Positions 1 to 12,909 of a stretch of DNA of 64,000 nt are shown here, piece after piece; position 1 is the first letter of the stretch; the number at the start of each line of letters is the position of its first letter. The stretch lies in assembly GCA_017654935.2 (NCBI GenBank), contig CM065691.1:30507844-30571843 (forward strand), given 5' to 3'. The DNA is from Phymorhynchus buccinoides (Eukaryota > Mollusca > Gastropoda > Neogastropoda > Raphitomidae). The position numbers and the translations under genes were made by a program. Below the pieces are notes generated by a model. The model saw nothing but the letters and a program-made list of their open reading frames with translations. It did no database searches and was not told the origin of the DNA.

Positions 1-190
1 CTTTGCTCTGGTTTCCTATAAATCAAACCGTCAAATCGGCGATTCTTCCTTGGCGGAGGTGCTGGAAGTGAAAATTATTTCAGTGGAAGAGAAGGCATGT
101 GCTTTCTTTTTTCTAATGGCCGCCTGAGTTTAGACCAAATCGTTTGCAACAAAATTTCCACAATACAAGCCTTTTTATTTTTTTAATTAT
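1..190. repeat. Foldback repeat family, truncated by the window edge
   Basis: Starts in the family's CTTTGCTCTGGTTTCCTATA block and continues GGCGGAGGTGCTGGAAGTGA and AATGGCCGCCTGAGTTTAGA as in 43877-44192. The left arm is outside the window. Confidence 0.65.
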
Positions 191-326
191 TTTTGGCTCA
201 CGTCGTTTTTTAAAACAAAGTGAGTCTATAGTATCGTACATGTTCGGTTGTGTGTCTGTGTGTATGTGTGTGTGTATGTGTGTGTGTGTTGCGTCCGTGG
301 CCCCGACCTTTAACCTTAACTCAAAC

Positions 327-722
327 CTTAACGTTGTCATTTTCTCTAAACATATAAGGCGTTAGAGGGTTAAAGTTAGCAGGATACTTGATTTTGACGT
401 GAGCCTTCAAGTCACGACGATCAAAGCAGTCAGATACATTGATAAAGAACAAAATAAAGATAATCATTTGTTGCAGAGATTACTGTTGTGCAACCTTTAA
501 CCTTGACTCAGTCACACTCTTCAAACTAAAGAAGACTCACTCTCCACTGAAACTTTAACGTTGTCATTTTCTCCAAAAAACATAAGATGTTAGAGGGTTA
601 AAGTTAGCAGGATACTTGATTTTGACGTGAGCCTTCAAGTCATGGCGATCAAAGCAGTCAGATACATCGGTAAGGAACAAAAGAAAGAAAATCATTTGTT
701 GCAGAGATTACTGTAACTGTTG
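327..722. repeat. Tandem repeat, two units of about 227 bp
   Basis: AACGTTGTCATTTTCTC followed by GTTAGAGGGTTAAAGTTAGC begins at about 330 and again at 557, with GCAGAGATTACTGT closing each unit. Confidence 0.75.
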
Positions 723-1482
723 TGTTGTACCGAGTAGGAGATACATACTGGAAAGAAGACTCTCCATTAGATATACAAAAACGCTCTTTAAAAAGAAACA
801 CAAGACTTCAGGTGTGTACAAATAGGTACATTTTAACGTCGTCAACTTATATTTTCTGTAACAAATGGATGTACCGAGTGTGTGCGTTGACGGCCCGGTT
901 GTTTAGCTTTATTTGCGCCTTTGAGTAACGGTTGTTCGTGTTCATTTGCGCATCATCTCTGCGCATAACTTAGCCTACTGCACTTCCGGCAACAAGGCCT
1001 AGGCCTAGAGTCCATGCCTTACCTCATAATCAAGACGACGTACTTAACATTTAGCCCACATTCATTTCAGTCTTGAAAAAAAATATACGGAAAATCCAGG
1101 GTTCGTCGATTTCACTGCCTTCGACGTACGAATCCTTTGTTAGGCCTAGACGATTGATCACCACGAGCAAAGACTGTACAGGGGAAGATAAACATGGATG
1201 AGCTTGCTGGCTGTGACCTTGACCTTTGCTTTGTGGCAGAGGGGGGGGGGGGGGGAGGGGGAGGGAATTAACGAAACGAAAATAAAATATTAGGACTAAT
1301 ATAAAATATCTTACAGAAATGTAGATGATGTGGAACAAGTTTTCATCGCATGAACAATCAGTTTAAAACAGTAACAGATCACGCAACTTCAATTATTAAT
1401 TTTCTAAGAGTAAGAGGCTTAGACCCACAGGCAAAGACTAGGCCTACTACAGGTGTCCGTAGACCCTCCTTACGGAAGGGGT

Positions 1483-1518
<36 letters not shown>

Positions 1519-1739
1519 TTGGTCACTATGTTTTTTCTGAAAGCTTGGTCAATATGCTTTTCAATTTTACTTGTTTGCCAAAAATAAAAATAGGGCTCCA
1601 CTATGTTACATGCGCATACATATAATTAAATTTTAAAGAAAGGGGTAGGGGTGCATAGAAATAATTTTATTTTACTGTGTATACAGGCATGGGAATTGTC
1701 ATGGGAATTCCCATGCCTGCTATAGTAATAAAAATCAGA

Positions 1740-2047
1740 CGTGAGCCTTGCAGGCTTTGCCTCTTGTTTAAATTTATACAGGAGATTTGCTCACAACAAA
1801 GGAAATAGCTCCTTTTTTTTACTGCACCACAAAGAAGAAAAAGATTCAACCACAATGAGTGGCATCCACCCACCCCATCCAAAATGGCTTCTCTCTCCGG
1901 CATCTCCGCCAAGGAGGAATCGCCTTTTGACGGTTTGATTTTTTAGGAAACCAGAGCAAAGTGAGTGTTCTGATCTTTGAAAAGGCTGTCTTTCTGGTAA
2001 TCTCGACGTGGTTCTTGCAAAAACTCATCCGCCAGGGTCCACCTTTA
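1740..2047. repeat. Foldback repeat family, right half
   Basis: Contains CCAAGGAGGAATCGCC, AGGAAACCAGAGCAAAGTGA, CTCGACGTGGTTCTTGC and ends CATCCGCCAGGGTCCACC, equivalent to the right arm of 43877-44192. Confidence 0.65.
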
Positions 2048-2346
2048 GCCTCGACCACCAAATAATACAAGGCAATATTACGCTGTGTGTAGCATGTTCT
2101 CAGTTCAGTCCTCGCAATCGTCTTGAAGATGAGCTATGCTCGAAAGCTCGCCGCCCCTCCCCCTCCATGGATCCTTCTACTATACTCCTTGTTTTAAGGT
2201 TAGTGTTTCGCCCGGATCCAACATTTATTTTGTCACTTGGAAAGGGTTATGCCTTGGTCTGTGTCAAGCGCTTCACGTATTTCAAATCTCAAAAGCACAG
2301 GCCTACATGATTGTTACGCTATCTTTCTTTTTTTCTTCTCTTTTAG

Positions 2347-2466
2347 GGAAAGTGGACATAATCGACCCTGGGCAGGAGCCCCTGGATGATAAACCTTACA
2401 CCACTCTGGTGTACGCCAACGGCCCTGGACCCAACCGCTCCCATGACCTCACTGGGGTGAACACCG
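2347..2466 (+). CDS. Alkaline phosphatase locus C, penultimate exon
   Basis: This 120-bp exon starts after a TTTTAG acceptor and ends at ACCG|GTCAGT. It enters with two bases completing a codon and leaves with one, the same phase and length as the matching exon of locus A (15053-15172). It encodes KVDIIDPGQEPLDDKPY followed by TTLVYANGPGPNRSHDL, the surface segment with the family-typical TTLVYxNGPG motif that precedes the C-terminal metal-site exon. NRS is a possible N-glycosylation site. The preceding DHGHH exon is not in the window, so the locus is partial at its 5' end because of the window boundary rather than obvious decay. Confidence 0.85.
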
Positions 2467-2609
2467 GTCAGTGGTGTGCCGCTCTCTATCTGTCTGTCTG
2501 TCTGTCTGTCTGTTAGACGCTCGCTCTCTCGCTCTCCCTCTCTCTCTCTCTCCCTCTCTCTCCCCCCCCCCATCTCCCTCTCTCTCTCTCAAGTTTTCCA
2601 GTGTACAGT

Positions 2610-2940
<331 letters not shown>

Positions 2941-3020
2941 GTATCCCAGCCCACCTGAGTAGTAGCCAGCTGCTTCCTTTTGCTTTCTGGCGCTGCTATA
3001 TTTATCTCAGCTGGTTATGT

Positions 3021-3120
3021 GTAATATTTGATATTGAAATGATTACATGGCGTTGTAACAATTTTCATGTGTAATATTTGATATTGAAATGATTACATGG
3101 CGTTGTAACAATTTTCATGT
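3021..3120. repeat. Perfect 50-bp tandem duplication
   Basis: GTAATATTTGATATTGAAAT starts at 3021 and 3071; two identical 50-bp units, followed by a poly-C run (3121-3155). In the locus C last intron. Confidence 0.85.
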
Positions 3121-3155
<35 letters not shown>

Positions 3156-3342
3156 ACCCCACCTGGGGATTTGACTTAACAGTCATTGTCGGAAACGACA
3201 GACTGGCACACCGCACACACTTTGATTTCATCTTTTTTTTTAAAGCCGGAGATCAGAACTGTATGTTTCCTTTAGTGTCGGAAACTCATTTTTGGGAGTC
3301 TTGTTTCCTATTTTCATTCACTTCCTCTCCTTTACATTGACC

Positions 3343-3422
<80 letters not shown>

Positions 3423-3533
3423 GCTGGGAGGTCAGCCTGCGGTTATCTATCCTTCGCTGCTGTTTATGGTGTGATAGTTGCCGTCCTATGATTTCATCTT
3501 TTACTTTACTTCACCCTTCTCCTTAACGAACAG

Positions 3534-3865
3534 GCTCGGACGAGTTCCAATACCAGGTGATCGTGCCCTTCCAGGCGGGCTGGGAGACCCACAGCGGGGA
3601 GGACGTGGGCATCTACGCCCAGGGCCCCAGGGCCCACCTGTTCCACGGGGTGCACGAGCAGAACTACATCGCCCACGTCATGGCCTATGCCTCCTGTGTG
3701 GGGCCCAACAAGGGACACTGCACCGACCCCACGCCCGACCCTGACCCGCAAGGCAACGACTGCACGGGAGGGGCGGCGGGGAGGGGAGGGAGAAGGATTG
3801 GAGGGGCTGTGGTATGGGTGCTGGTGGCAGTGGGAGTGTTTTGGGTTGATTTTGCCCGTTTTTGA
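3534..3865 (+). CDS. Alkaline phosphatase locus C, terminal exon
   Basis: The exon follows the acceptor AACGAACAG and completes the split glycine codon from 2466. It encodes the C-terminal part of an alkaline phosphatase: [20 protein letters not shown] carries the conserved zinc-ligand histidine (ETHxGEDV), followed by [20 protein letters not shown] and a Cys-containing linker. The end is GGAAG then a hydrophobic stretch ([16 protein letters not shown]) and a TGA stop, which is the expected layout of a GPI-anchor signal, so a cell-surface phosphomonoesterase is likely. It is GC-rich in third positions, unlike the AT-rich surroundings, and has no frameshift. An AATAAA lies near 4222 as a possible polyadenylation signal, unproven. 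Confidence 0.9.
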
Positions 3866-4760
3866 ATTCCATGCTGCTTTTTTTTTGTGCTTTTTTTCCC
3901 GTTCATCTCCAATTCCTTTGTTTGTTGTTGTTGTGAGGATAAAGTATTGTTTTATTGATAGCATAATCTTGATCAGGTTCGTTTTTCTTAGTCTTCGCTA
4001 TAATCTAGTCACACACAAAAAAGTAAAGTGTAACGCTATAACATGTGTATAATTTTGCCAGTTGTATCGCTGCCAAAGAATAGGAGTAAAAATGTCGATA
4101 GTGCATTTTTTGCATTTTGAATTTGTATTAGTACACTTTCAGTATGATTTGTTTCTTATATTAAATTCGTCTTCCATTGAGAGTATTCTCAGATGTCTTA
4201 GAGGAAGCTTTTATTTCAAAAATAAAATCACACCCAATTTGATTTGTTTTTAAACACACACAACTTTGGGCAGGAAAAGATGAAATATGTTGGTCAATAG
4301 CAAGATAGGCTATTTGGGGTCGTTATCAGCCTTTGTTTGGGGTTAAAAGTCCTACAAAACAAGCTGATAGCAATTGCCCAAGAAGGTTGCTGTTGGAAGT
4401 GGTTTTAGTTTTTTTGAGGTTTTTTTAATGATGCTTATTATTATCATTTCACGGGGATCGTTAATTAATATGTGGCCACATCCAACGTCTCAGATAGAGC
4501 CCAAAATCCTGTTTGGCACTATTGGTATGGTATCGTACGGTATATCATATTGGTATCGTAATCAACATTGATGGAGGGGAGTTAATTAGAGAGAGTTCTC
4601 CCCCTTTGTTCAATCCTGTATGCATGGCACTGTTTTACGCAAGGTAGCTGACTAGATGTAGTGATACGTATCATTATGTCCCTTGGACTGCATTTCGCAG
4701 ACAGCGTTACTCTTCATTCCAAAGTATTTTCCCTGAGGTCATTTCACAAACAAAATATAG

Positions 4761-4955
4761 CGATGGCTTGGAGTCAAAGCGTACTATCTTTAGATAGTCC
4801 ATTGACATATTATTGAACTTAGTACGAAAACTAATAACTTGTATAAAAAAAAAGACTGCAGAAATATAAAAACAAACCCCCCTTTATATATTTCTGCAGT
4901 ATTTGTTTGATACAAGTTATTAGTTTTTGTAATAGGTTCAATAATACGTCAATGG
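4761..4955. mobile_element. Long-inverted-repeat MITE, truncated copy
   Basis: The same family as 11028-11253: it starts CGATGGCTTGGAGTCAAAGC and keeps the centre and most of the right arm, ending near AATACGTCAATGGA, so the last 40 bases or so are missing. Confidence 0.72.
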
Positions 4956-5496
4956 AGAAGCAGCCTTAATTCTAAGGGAGAAGCAGCCTTGGCACAGAAA
5001 GTCTTGGAGTTTTTATTTATACCAGATGTCAGACAAAAAGAACACAGCTGCCACTTCAATGTAAGTTTTAAAACAAACGATGTGTCCATCGTGCATGAAT
5101 GTGTTTCTTTGCACTTCACGTCTATAAGAGAAAAAAGCTATTGTATTGATAAGTACAAATAACACTAACATTTCTCTGAGTTGTTTTCTGAAGGCTTAAT
5201 ATAGTGGCAACCTTAGATGGGGTGGTGTAAACAGACGTTTTACAGATTGCAACCCCAGCGTGTTCTAGCCAAATAATGGAGCACGGATGACAATTCCGCT
5301 AACATTTTTTGGGGTCAAAATAGGCCTAATAATGCGTTTGTTATTCAGTCATGTAAAGAGAATCTGTTCATAATCTTTTGGTATTTTTGTTCTTAAGATG
5401 TGCTAAATGTTCATTGTTATGTACATAAAACCATCATCATGGTGTAGCTTTACCTTGAATTTTGAAGTTACCACTTATACTCCTGCCTACTTCGCT

Positions 5497-5626
5497 TTAA
5501 AGACCCCCCACGTCACGTGTCCCATTCCCTCTTATGCTAGGAAGATTTCTTAAGATTTCTTACCAGCTATAAGAGGGAAAACACGTGAAAACCGTGATCT
5601 TGACACGTGACGTGGTGGGTCTTTAA
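5497..5626. mobile_element. Small palindromic element (AAAGACCCACCACGTCACGTG)-type, copy 1
   Basis: Inverted arms TTAAAGACCCCCCACGTCAC and GTGACGTGGTGGGTCTTTAA around CCCTCTTATGCTAGGAAGAT. Each arm contains CACGTGTC. A second copy in opposite orientation is at 39435-39563, which shows that this is a dispersed element rather than a local palindrome. Confidence 0.75.
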
Positions 5627-7269
5627 GCAGAAAACAAATGTTGACTCCAATGTTTTCACCCAATTTTTGTGACTGCCAAAACTTGTGAGCAAAATGGCTG
5701 CAATATGTTTTTCACAACTATACAAAAAACGTTTGCAGCATCTTACAGAATAGCTAAAGAAAGTTCAAGGCTTGGTGTTTTTGAAAGGACAGTGGACTTG
5801 CTGCTTGCGTGGGATACAGGATTATGGCAGACAGAGCCAATCCTGGTTTTGACGATCCTTGGGCAGAATTTATTATCCTAGTCACTCATTGTTAGACGCA
5901 CGGGAGATGATTGTAAGACCTGAATAGATATGATCAACAAAAGGTTTGCACTAGGGTTCCTGATATCCATCCGAAAGCTCTTTAAGGATTTAATCACAAA
6001 TTTTGAGACCCAAGCAAGGGAAAAAGTAAAGCACGAGCTCGGGCACATTCAGTTCTTTTATAAGCCCGTTGCGAAACAAACATTTCGATCAAAATGTATT
6101 GGTAAGCAAAAACAAGCGAAAGACATTGAAGCCGGCGCCACTCGGCGTGTAAAGTCGTATGGGGATGCGATGCGATTGTGTCACGTGAGTCATGATTCAC
6201 GTGAAATATTTCCAGCTAAAATAATTCTGCCATTTTCGCCCACTATGCTCAAGTAGACCCAATACATGAATTTCACGTGATCCATGACTCGCATCGTCAA
6301 AATCGCATCGTATTCAAGTTCGATTCGTATGTCGTGTGGCTGGCCCTTATATTTAGTTTGTTGTTGTTGTCATGCCCTGGCTTAAAGACTCCAGGGGTCA
6401 ACTGTTGATAGTAGGGTCAGTGAATCAAACATGCATGGTGTCTAGAGTTTAGTTTTTGTAGTCGGAGCCCAACTCTCTCCTTCTACCGCCTTCAACTTTC
6501 CCGACAGAAGTCAAGTACCCATTTACACCCCTGTAAAGTGAAGAAAACAAGAGTTATATATCTTTATTTTTCCCTCGATCCGTCAGTTCAGGAAGCAGCA
6601 GCTTTAGCCCCCCCCCCCCCCTCCCTTCCTACAACCCTCCCCACCCCCCATCCCACCAGACACGGCACCTTTTAAACTAAGCAAAGATAACGTGTATTCA
6701 AAATGTTGTTAACGATAACTGAATGTAATTGTACTGTGGTGAGGTATGTTCATAAACGCATACTTACATAATTATCGTCCGTATCGTTCTCAGGGGCAAA
6801 CAGTCTGACTGCGAAGTTCTGCGACACGTTAAAAGAAGTAGGTAGACCTGCAAATGACAATGATGGAATATATATCATGGATGCAAAATGTGGTTGGAAT
6901 AAAAGTGTGTTGTTTCTGATCATCTGGATGCTGCTCTGATTTCGCGTGCATAAATAGGGGATTGGCAAGTATGACGTTGTGCGTACTCCTCCATAAACTT
7001 ATGTCCAGTGCTGGTGTGTGCATGTGTGTGTGTGTGCGTGCGCGCGTGACGACACAAGAAAGAAACGTATGACACACGCGCGTGTGTCTGTGTGTGCCTA
7101 ATAGAGTTGGGTGCTATCAACGGGATTAGGAGACGTTTTAGTTTTCGCATAAAACCTACCCCAGCCACACGGCCCATTCAGTACGGCTTCTGGAGGACAT
7201 AACGTATCCAACATTCTAACCGAGGGATACTCTTCCATAACTATTGTACACCTCCTTCGTTCTGGGTGT

Positions 7270-7690
7270 TTTTGTTTGTGGCTCAAGCCACAAACCTATA
7301 ACTCACTTTGTCGGTCGGTCTGTCGGTCTGTCGTTCCAAAATTGTCGCACATTTTGACAAAATTGTCGCACTTCAAATCGAGGCTACACTTCTGGCCGCT
7401 CTTTACAATGATGTATTTTAAAAGCGTACAAAATAATAAACATATGTAATACAGACACTACAACAGACACGACGAGTATGCGGTGCTTCTTTTGATGAGT
7501 ATAAGTAGGATACATAGTTTTAAATGTTTTCCAAAAGATATAAAAAGTTACGAAATGGTGCAGAGATAACATTCTGGTTTACATATTAAAATTATTGAAA
7601 AGCCAGGGGAGGTAACTCATGATTGGAGTGGTAAAAATAGACCGCGTGTCACAAACTATTGCGATTTCGCGCTTGTTTTTCACGTGGCTT
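7270..7690. mobile_element. GTGGCTCAAGCCAC element, long copy in reverse
   Basis: Begins TTTGTGGCTCAAGCCACAAA with CTATAACTCACTTTGTCGG and ends near GCGATTTCGCGCTTGTTT. It matches 15425-15875 in reverse orientation. Non-coding. Confidence 0.66.
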
Positions 7691-7929
7691 TGAGTAGCCA
7701 GCCTACTACTTCTCTGCTGTCCACACTTTGATCTTTCCTAAGCGGCAAACATGTCTACAAGTAGAAAAGTCTCACGTGTCATGTAGGATCTGTAGCTACT
7801 TTATGATTTCTTGTTTCTTAAATTATTTTTAAAAAATCTAAATGTTTTTTATTCAGGCATTGGTTGACCTATTTCCATATTGCAATTTTTTTTCTGATTT
7901 CTAATTCTGGACATTTTTTTAAAGAATCA

Positions 7930-8156
7930 AGTCGCATTTTAGCACCACCGCGATTTAACGCCTATGTCACTAAAAGGCATCAAATCTGGGTCTATTATCC
8001 AAAGACCATAATTATTGTCTTAGTCTTGGGAAGTAAGGATAGACCTTATTTTATATATGTCACAGAAGAATCCCCAATACTGCAGATGGATTTTGTTCTC
8101 TACCCAGGTAAATTTAATGGAAATAATTGGCTGAAATATGGCTGGCGGTGAAAGGG
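7930..8156. mobile_element. piggyBac-like MITE, inverted truncated copy
   Basis: The right end GGCGGTGAAAGGG followed by TTAA (8157-8160) and internal similarity to the complement of 31245-31484. The left end is lost near 7930. Non-coding. Confidence 0.6.
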
Positions 8157-10781
8157 TTAATGTTTCTTGTTTCTTAAATTATGTCCCACTCGGCTTATCA
8201 TCCTCGGTCATTCTCTGTTCATCTAAGTATCTCGCCTTGCTTCTCTTACGTCGCTCTCCTGCCTTTCTACGACTACCATATATCAATTACGCTCTTGAGA
8301 TCCCTGCTTTAGTCCTTGTGAATGTTGATTTATTTTCTCTTCATTTCCTGTTTGATGCGAAAGGTTGATGAATTGATATTACCAGTTGGTCTTTGCATAG
8401 CGATGAGGCCTATTTTGTTGTTGTTGGTGGTGTTGTTGTCATACCCTGGCTTAAAGTCTCCAGGGATCATCCCAACAGTCGAAGTATTTGAACACTATGG
8501 GACAAATTCACCAGCTAGGGATGAGAACATTACGTGCGTCAGTGACCGGTTTTGATTACCCCGCCACGTGAGCAGCCACACTCCGACTTCGGAGGAGGAG
8601 GCCTATTTGGAATGGACTTAATCCAGAGAGGCGGAACAGAGGCCGGACTGTAGGTGCGATCAGATGGCAATGGTGGTGATGGCGATGTCAAAGTCAAAGT
8701 CAAACTTTTTATTTTCAGATGGTACATTGAATAACTGTTAATGTTTGCTTTTTTACATCAAACCATCTCTAACCCAAAGAAATGAATAAATGAGGATAAA
8801 TGTGCGTGTGTGTGCGCGTGTGTGTGTGTGTGTGTGTGTGTCGCTGAACTGCGTTTGTTTCTTTCTTGTTTTGAGTGTGTTATTAAGTTTGGGTGAAATG
8901 TTCCGTTATTTACTTATCTGTTTGTTAGTTTGGTTGGTTGGATGTTTGTTGTTACAATATCCATGTACCCCCCAAGGGGCTTTTGGGATTAAGTATAAGT
9001 AAATCTTTGAATCTAGCCGTGACTCGCTCTCCAGGTGAGAGCAGACCCACTTTTCGTGTCTCAGTAACTAGAATATAATACAAATAGGGATTGTGTACAC
9101 AGACTTACACGCTAATGACTGTTAGTGTGTATATCTGCTTGCCTGAATGAAAGGCATAATTTAATCAATATGAATTGTTGGGAAATAATTAAGGGGAGTC
9201 ATTTCATGGTAATTCAATCGGTCAAAGTTACTCTACCATGAGGTAGATCCCCAGCCCTCGCCTCGTGTGCTTCAGGAGACACACAGCATGTAGAGCGCCG
9301 CAGTGCGTCATTCTAATATTTATGTCATTTATATTTTTACGTCACAGTTTGCAAGTTTTATCAGTTTGTGGCCACTTGCCACCCCTTATTTTTCTTTTTA
9401 AATAATGTTTGCAAGTCGCTGACTGGCATCCTGCGGTTTCAAGATTCGACGCCATGCCGTCATGGTTGCTATGGTTTTGACCGAGTGAGTCGAGGTAATC
9501 AACTATAATTTTCACGAAGTGCTCTCCCCTAGTTTTTCTTCTTCTGAAAATCGTCTGTTGATTCCAGGTACACGTACGCTGGAGTATACACACGCAAACC
9601 AAAACGATGACACATTTATTAGTCAAGCTAGTGTCTGTTTATTTGTTCATTTTATGTTCTACTAATTTCATTTATTACACGCCTTTCTTTCACATCCTGG
9701 ACAAAACTAATTAAATAGAAAAACAAAACAAACAAAAACCATACTTAAAACATAAGGTTGGAGCCTGGTTGATGCTAAGATGTAAGCCATTTAATGGGAG
9801 AGGTCATCTCCGCCCTACGTTCAGAAGAAGAAAAAAATCAATAATAACAATAAATGAAGCATTATAGTGTTGTTACTGTATCGATTACTACAAAAAGAAG
9901 TGGCAGAAGCATACCTTCTTCGTGACAATAGTAACATGCTATTTCAGGTTCTATCTGGTGTTAATGAGACAGCGTCCAACTCATCAATGTTGGCAAGTTT
10001 ACGAAAACTTGTCATTCGAAGGACACTCCTCCGAAATCGGAATGTGTCGGCTGAATGCATTGGGGAGACCAGTGAAAACTGAAAACCGGACACATAGGCT
10101 ACGTACTTTACCCATTATGGCTTGGGAACGAAGAAGAAGAAGAAGAAGAAGAAGGAGGAGGAGGAGAAGAAGAAGAAGAAGAAATGACACTGAATGAGAT
10201 AGAGGAGTAGGTGGGGGTGCATATGAGGTGGCGTTATTATGTATGACAGTTTGTTACTATAAATAGCGAAGAATTGGCTTATGTAAATATATGATAACTA
10301 ATAAATAAGAACAAAATACTATCAAGTATCAACTGAATAGTTAAACAGCAAGGCCAGTGGTGTTCTGCTTCTGGTAAAGTGTTATTATAATTATTCTGTT
10401 ATTTGTTGCCATGTTATTTTTATTATTGCTGATAAAAAGAAACATTGATTGTGCGTAAATAACATGTCAATATGCAAATCGAAAAATATATTTCAAATTT
10501 GTACATAGCATCACAAATCTTTTTTTTAAATCACAACAAAATCACATTAACAATTGTAATATCTACAACTTAACAGTAAGTTATCAAGGGAAAAAATAAT
10601 AACGAAAGCGAAAAAATATCTAATATAACAGAACCAGTTGCGATAAACTGAAACATGTCAACGATTCATAAACAAAATAAGACAATGATATCAGGATTTC
10701 TTTGACATAAAACCACACAAAAGAGACACAGAAATATTACCAGAACAACAACGGCGGTGTTACAGACAAAACTGACTCTAT

Positions 10782-11000
10782 GTAGAACTGTATGATATTG
10801 TCCATAAGAGTCAACGACTAATTTGGACGTAAAACTCACCATCACCACCACGTTGAACTGTATGATATTGTCCATAAGAGTCAACGACTTATTGGACGAA
10901 AAACTCACCATCACCACCACGTAGAACTGTATGATATTGTCCATAAGAGTCAACGACTAATTGGACATAAAACTCACCATCACCACCACGTAGAACTGTA
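10782..11000. repeat. Tandem repeat of about 69 bp
   Basis: TGTATGATATTGTCCATAAG recurs at 10789, 10860 and 10928, with units ending CACCATCACCACCACG and a partial fourth start at 10991. The locus B flank keeps only a remnant (50418-50450). Confidence 0.8.
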
Positions 11001-11027
11001 ACGTTAAATAAAAATTTCGATGGCTTG

Positions 11028-11253
11028 GAGTCAAAACGGACTATCTTCAGATAGTCAATTGACATATTATTGAACTCATTACGAAAACTAATAAATTGTA
11101 TTAAAAAAGACTGCTGAAATATAAAAAAAGCAAAAACCCCTTTTTTTATATTTCTACAGTCATTGTTTGATACAAGTTATTAGTTTTTGCAATAAATCCA
11201 ATAATACGTCAATGGACTATCTAAAGATAGTCCGTTTTGACTCCAAGCCATCG
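11028..11253. mobile_element. Long-inverted-repeat MITE (CGATGGCTTGGAGTCAAA), complete copy
   Basis: A 226-bp foldback: CGATGGCTTGGAGTCAAAAC at left and GTTTTGACTCCAAGCCATCG at right, with arms of about 100 bp around a T-rich centre. A truncated copy lies at 4761-4955. Confidence 0.8.
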
Positions 11254-11885
11254 TAGCTACTCTCCTTGCTCAACATCCCCATTGAAACGGAGAAAACAAT
11301 CCTAGCAAATCTTTACAGGTTTTGATTTGTATTTCTTAGGAGAAAAAGTGACACTGCTCAGTTTTCTCTGTAGAATATTGAACCGAAGAGACAATAATTT
11401 ACGGGAGTCATTTTTATCCATAGCACCCGGAACACAACAAGAGAACTAAGGGCCAGTGCATGTTAGATCCGCAGTACGCAAGCTCCGTACGGTAATCCCA
11501 TTCGCTTAACTTATACAGCTCACAACATGTAGGGGATATTGTATTTTGTAAGATCACCATGGGTTAAATAACGACATTATAAGTTCTATTCAATTTGAAA
11601 ACAAAAGTATGTTATTCCTTGAACATAAAATCGAAGAGTAAGATTGATTTTGAAACGTCACGTGATTGTCAAGAGAAGACGGACATCAATGGGTGCAACG
11701 TCAAAAAGTCACAAAAATAGTCATAAAATAGTTGAAAATGTGTTGGACCACTGTTTCCTGCAAGGCATAGCGGCATTTGACTGAAAATGGTCAGGGGACC
11801 TTGTACACCATGAGATGGTATGGGTTTCGTGGATATGACGGTGATATTGCACAAAATGTGCTCAGTGGAGACGCCAATTGTCATT

Positions 11886-11997
11886 TTTTTTGTGGCACAA
11901 GCCACAAACCTATAACTCACTTTGTCGGTCTGTCGGTCGGTCTAAAATTGTCGCACATATTGTCGCGTGCCACAAATGATTGCGAATCCGCGCTTGT
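11886..11997. mobile_element. Short copy of a GTGGCACAAGCCAC element, locus A only
   Basis: Absent at the matching site of B (TTGTCATTTTGGAGGTTAAA near 51032). It begins TTTTGTGGCACAAGCCACAA and ends GCGAATCCGCGCTTGTTG. Larger relatives are at 7270-7690 and 15425-15875 (inverted). Confidence 0.7.
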
Positions 11998-12387
11998 TGA
12001 GGTTGAAACCTGCCCAACGCTGGCGTTTTTCAATTTCACCTGGCACCATTGTAGCGGTCATAAGTGGATCTAGGGACGCCGGGAAAAAAACATTAATCCT
12101 CCAGAAAATCTTCAGGAGACTGTTCCAGAGCATGCGAAAGCATTGCCTTGAACGCCTGGTAGTAAACAGTAGCCCAACAATCTGTCGACTGTGTAAAGTT
12201 GTTTTGTAATTTCGAATGTCTTACCCACTGATGTTTATCGCCTCCGGCAGTCACGTGACATTTTACCATTGATTTGTGTCTTCGATTTTACAGCCAAGAA
12301 AAGGCTGAACTATCATGTTCACATGAAATGAAACTTATGGTCTGGTTATTGAACCCAGGGTGATATTGCAAAGTCAATACCCCCATA

Positions 12388-12546
12388 CTTATATTCATTG
12401 ATACTTGTCTTCATGTTGATTATTCTTGGCTTGTCTTTAATGTGTATGTTTATCTGTATGTTAGTGTTTAGGCCTTTGTTCAGCGCTTTGAGCTCCCTGC
12501 AAAGGGAGTTAAGCACTCTATAAATAACCAGTATTATTATTATTAT
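12388..12546 (+). mobile_element. Short retroelement 3' fragment, locus A flank
   Basis: Inserted relative to locus B, where CCCCCATACTTTTTGTGAGC is uninterrupted (51425-51444). ATACTT occurs on both sides. The body has CAGCGCTTTGAGCTCCC, CACTCTATAAATAACCAG and a (TTA)n tail. Confidence 0.72.
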
Positions 12547-12728
12547 TATACTTTTTGTGAGCAGTATATATAAGAAAGAAGCGGTTGAGGAATCTCATCC
12601 GCAGTCCCGTCCGCTTATTGCTTATATAAGCGAAAGGGGGTTCCGTACGGAACGTGAGGACTACGAATCTAATGTACGCAGGCGATTAACCTTATCCTTT
12701 CTCAGTAATGGTCAACCTAGCTCGCCAA

Positions 12729-12909
12729 TTTGACCGCCAGATGGCATAACGCTCGAGTGGGGCTAATCCTCTCTATATTCTTAGTTGGGGATAAAGAGAG
12801 AGAGGGGGAGGAGTCCCCTCCCCCCTCTCTCTCTCTCTCTTTCACTACGCCCAACTAAGAATATTGCGCGATAAACCCCTACTGGTTTGACTGCCCCCTG
12901 GCGGTCAAA
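12729..12909. mobile_element. Palindromic MITE (TTTGACCGCCAG) overlapping the locus A stop
   Basis: The ends TTTGACCGCCAGATGGCA and TGCCCCCTGGCGGTCAAA are inverted, with CTATATTCTTAGTTGGG and CCCAACTAAGAATATTG as the inner arms around a GA/CT-rich centre. The extended reading frame of locus A terminates inside it at 12781. Its locus B counterpart is at 51575-51939. Confidence 0.75.

Larger units (their letters stand above)
1..2346. other. Gene-free left edge with repeats
   Basis: No exon is recognised in this stretch. It holds a truncated foldback repeat (1-190), a two-copy tandem repeat (about 327-720), poly-G runs near 1230 and 1485-1517, and a further foldback arm (about 1740-2047). Upstream exons of the + strand alkaline phosphatase gene that ends at 3865 would be expected to the left; none is visible here, so the intron before 2347 probably extends past the window edge. 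Confidence 0.6.
3866..10031. other. Gene-free interval between loci C and A
   Basis: I recognise no exon here. It contains a truncated LIR MITE (4761-4955), a CACGTG palindrome (5497-5626), an inverted repeat with CACGTG motifs (about 6168-6310), the GTGGC element (7270-7690), a truncated TTAA MITE (7930-8156), a repeat with CCCTGGCTTAAAGTCTCCAG (8410-8610) related to 31680-31850 and 58262-58442, and an inverted LINE-like 3' tail (GTCAAAGTCAAAGTCAAAC, near 8685-8740). ORFs up to about 108 codons lack recognisable domains. Confidence 0.6.
10032..12728. other. 3' flank of locus A, duplicated region
   Basis: Homology to the locus B flank begins at CGAAATCGGAATGTGTCGGC (10032 with 48928) and continues to the gene. 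It holds an (AAG)n tract (10130-10180), a three-unit tandem repeat (10782-11000), the LIR MITE (11028-11253, not in B), a short GTGGC element (11886-11997) and a retroelement tail (12388-12546). No gene is seen. Confidence 0.7.

Noticed and set aside
2136..2516. 126-codon ORF covering the locus C penultimate exon
   Set aside because: Only 2347-2466 is supported by splice sites and homology; the rest is intron read-through into CT repeats.
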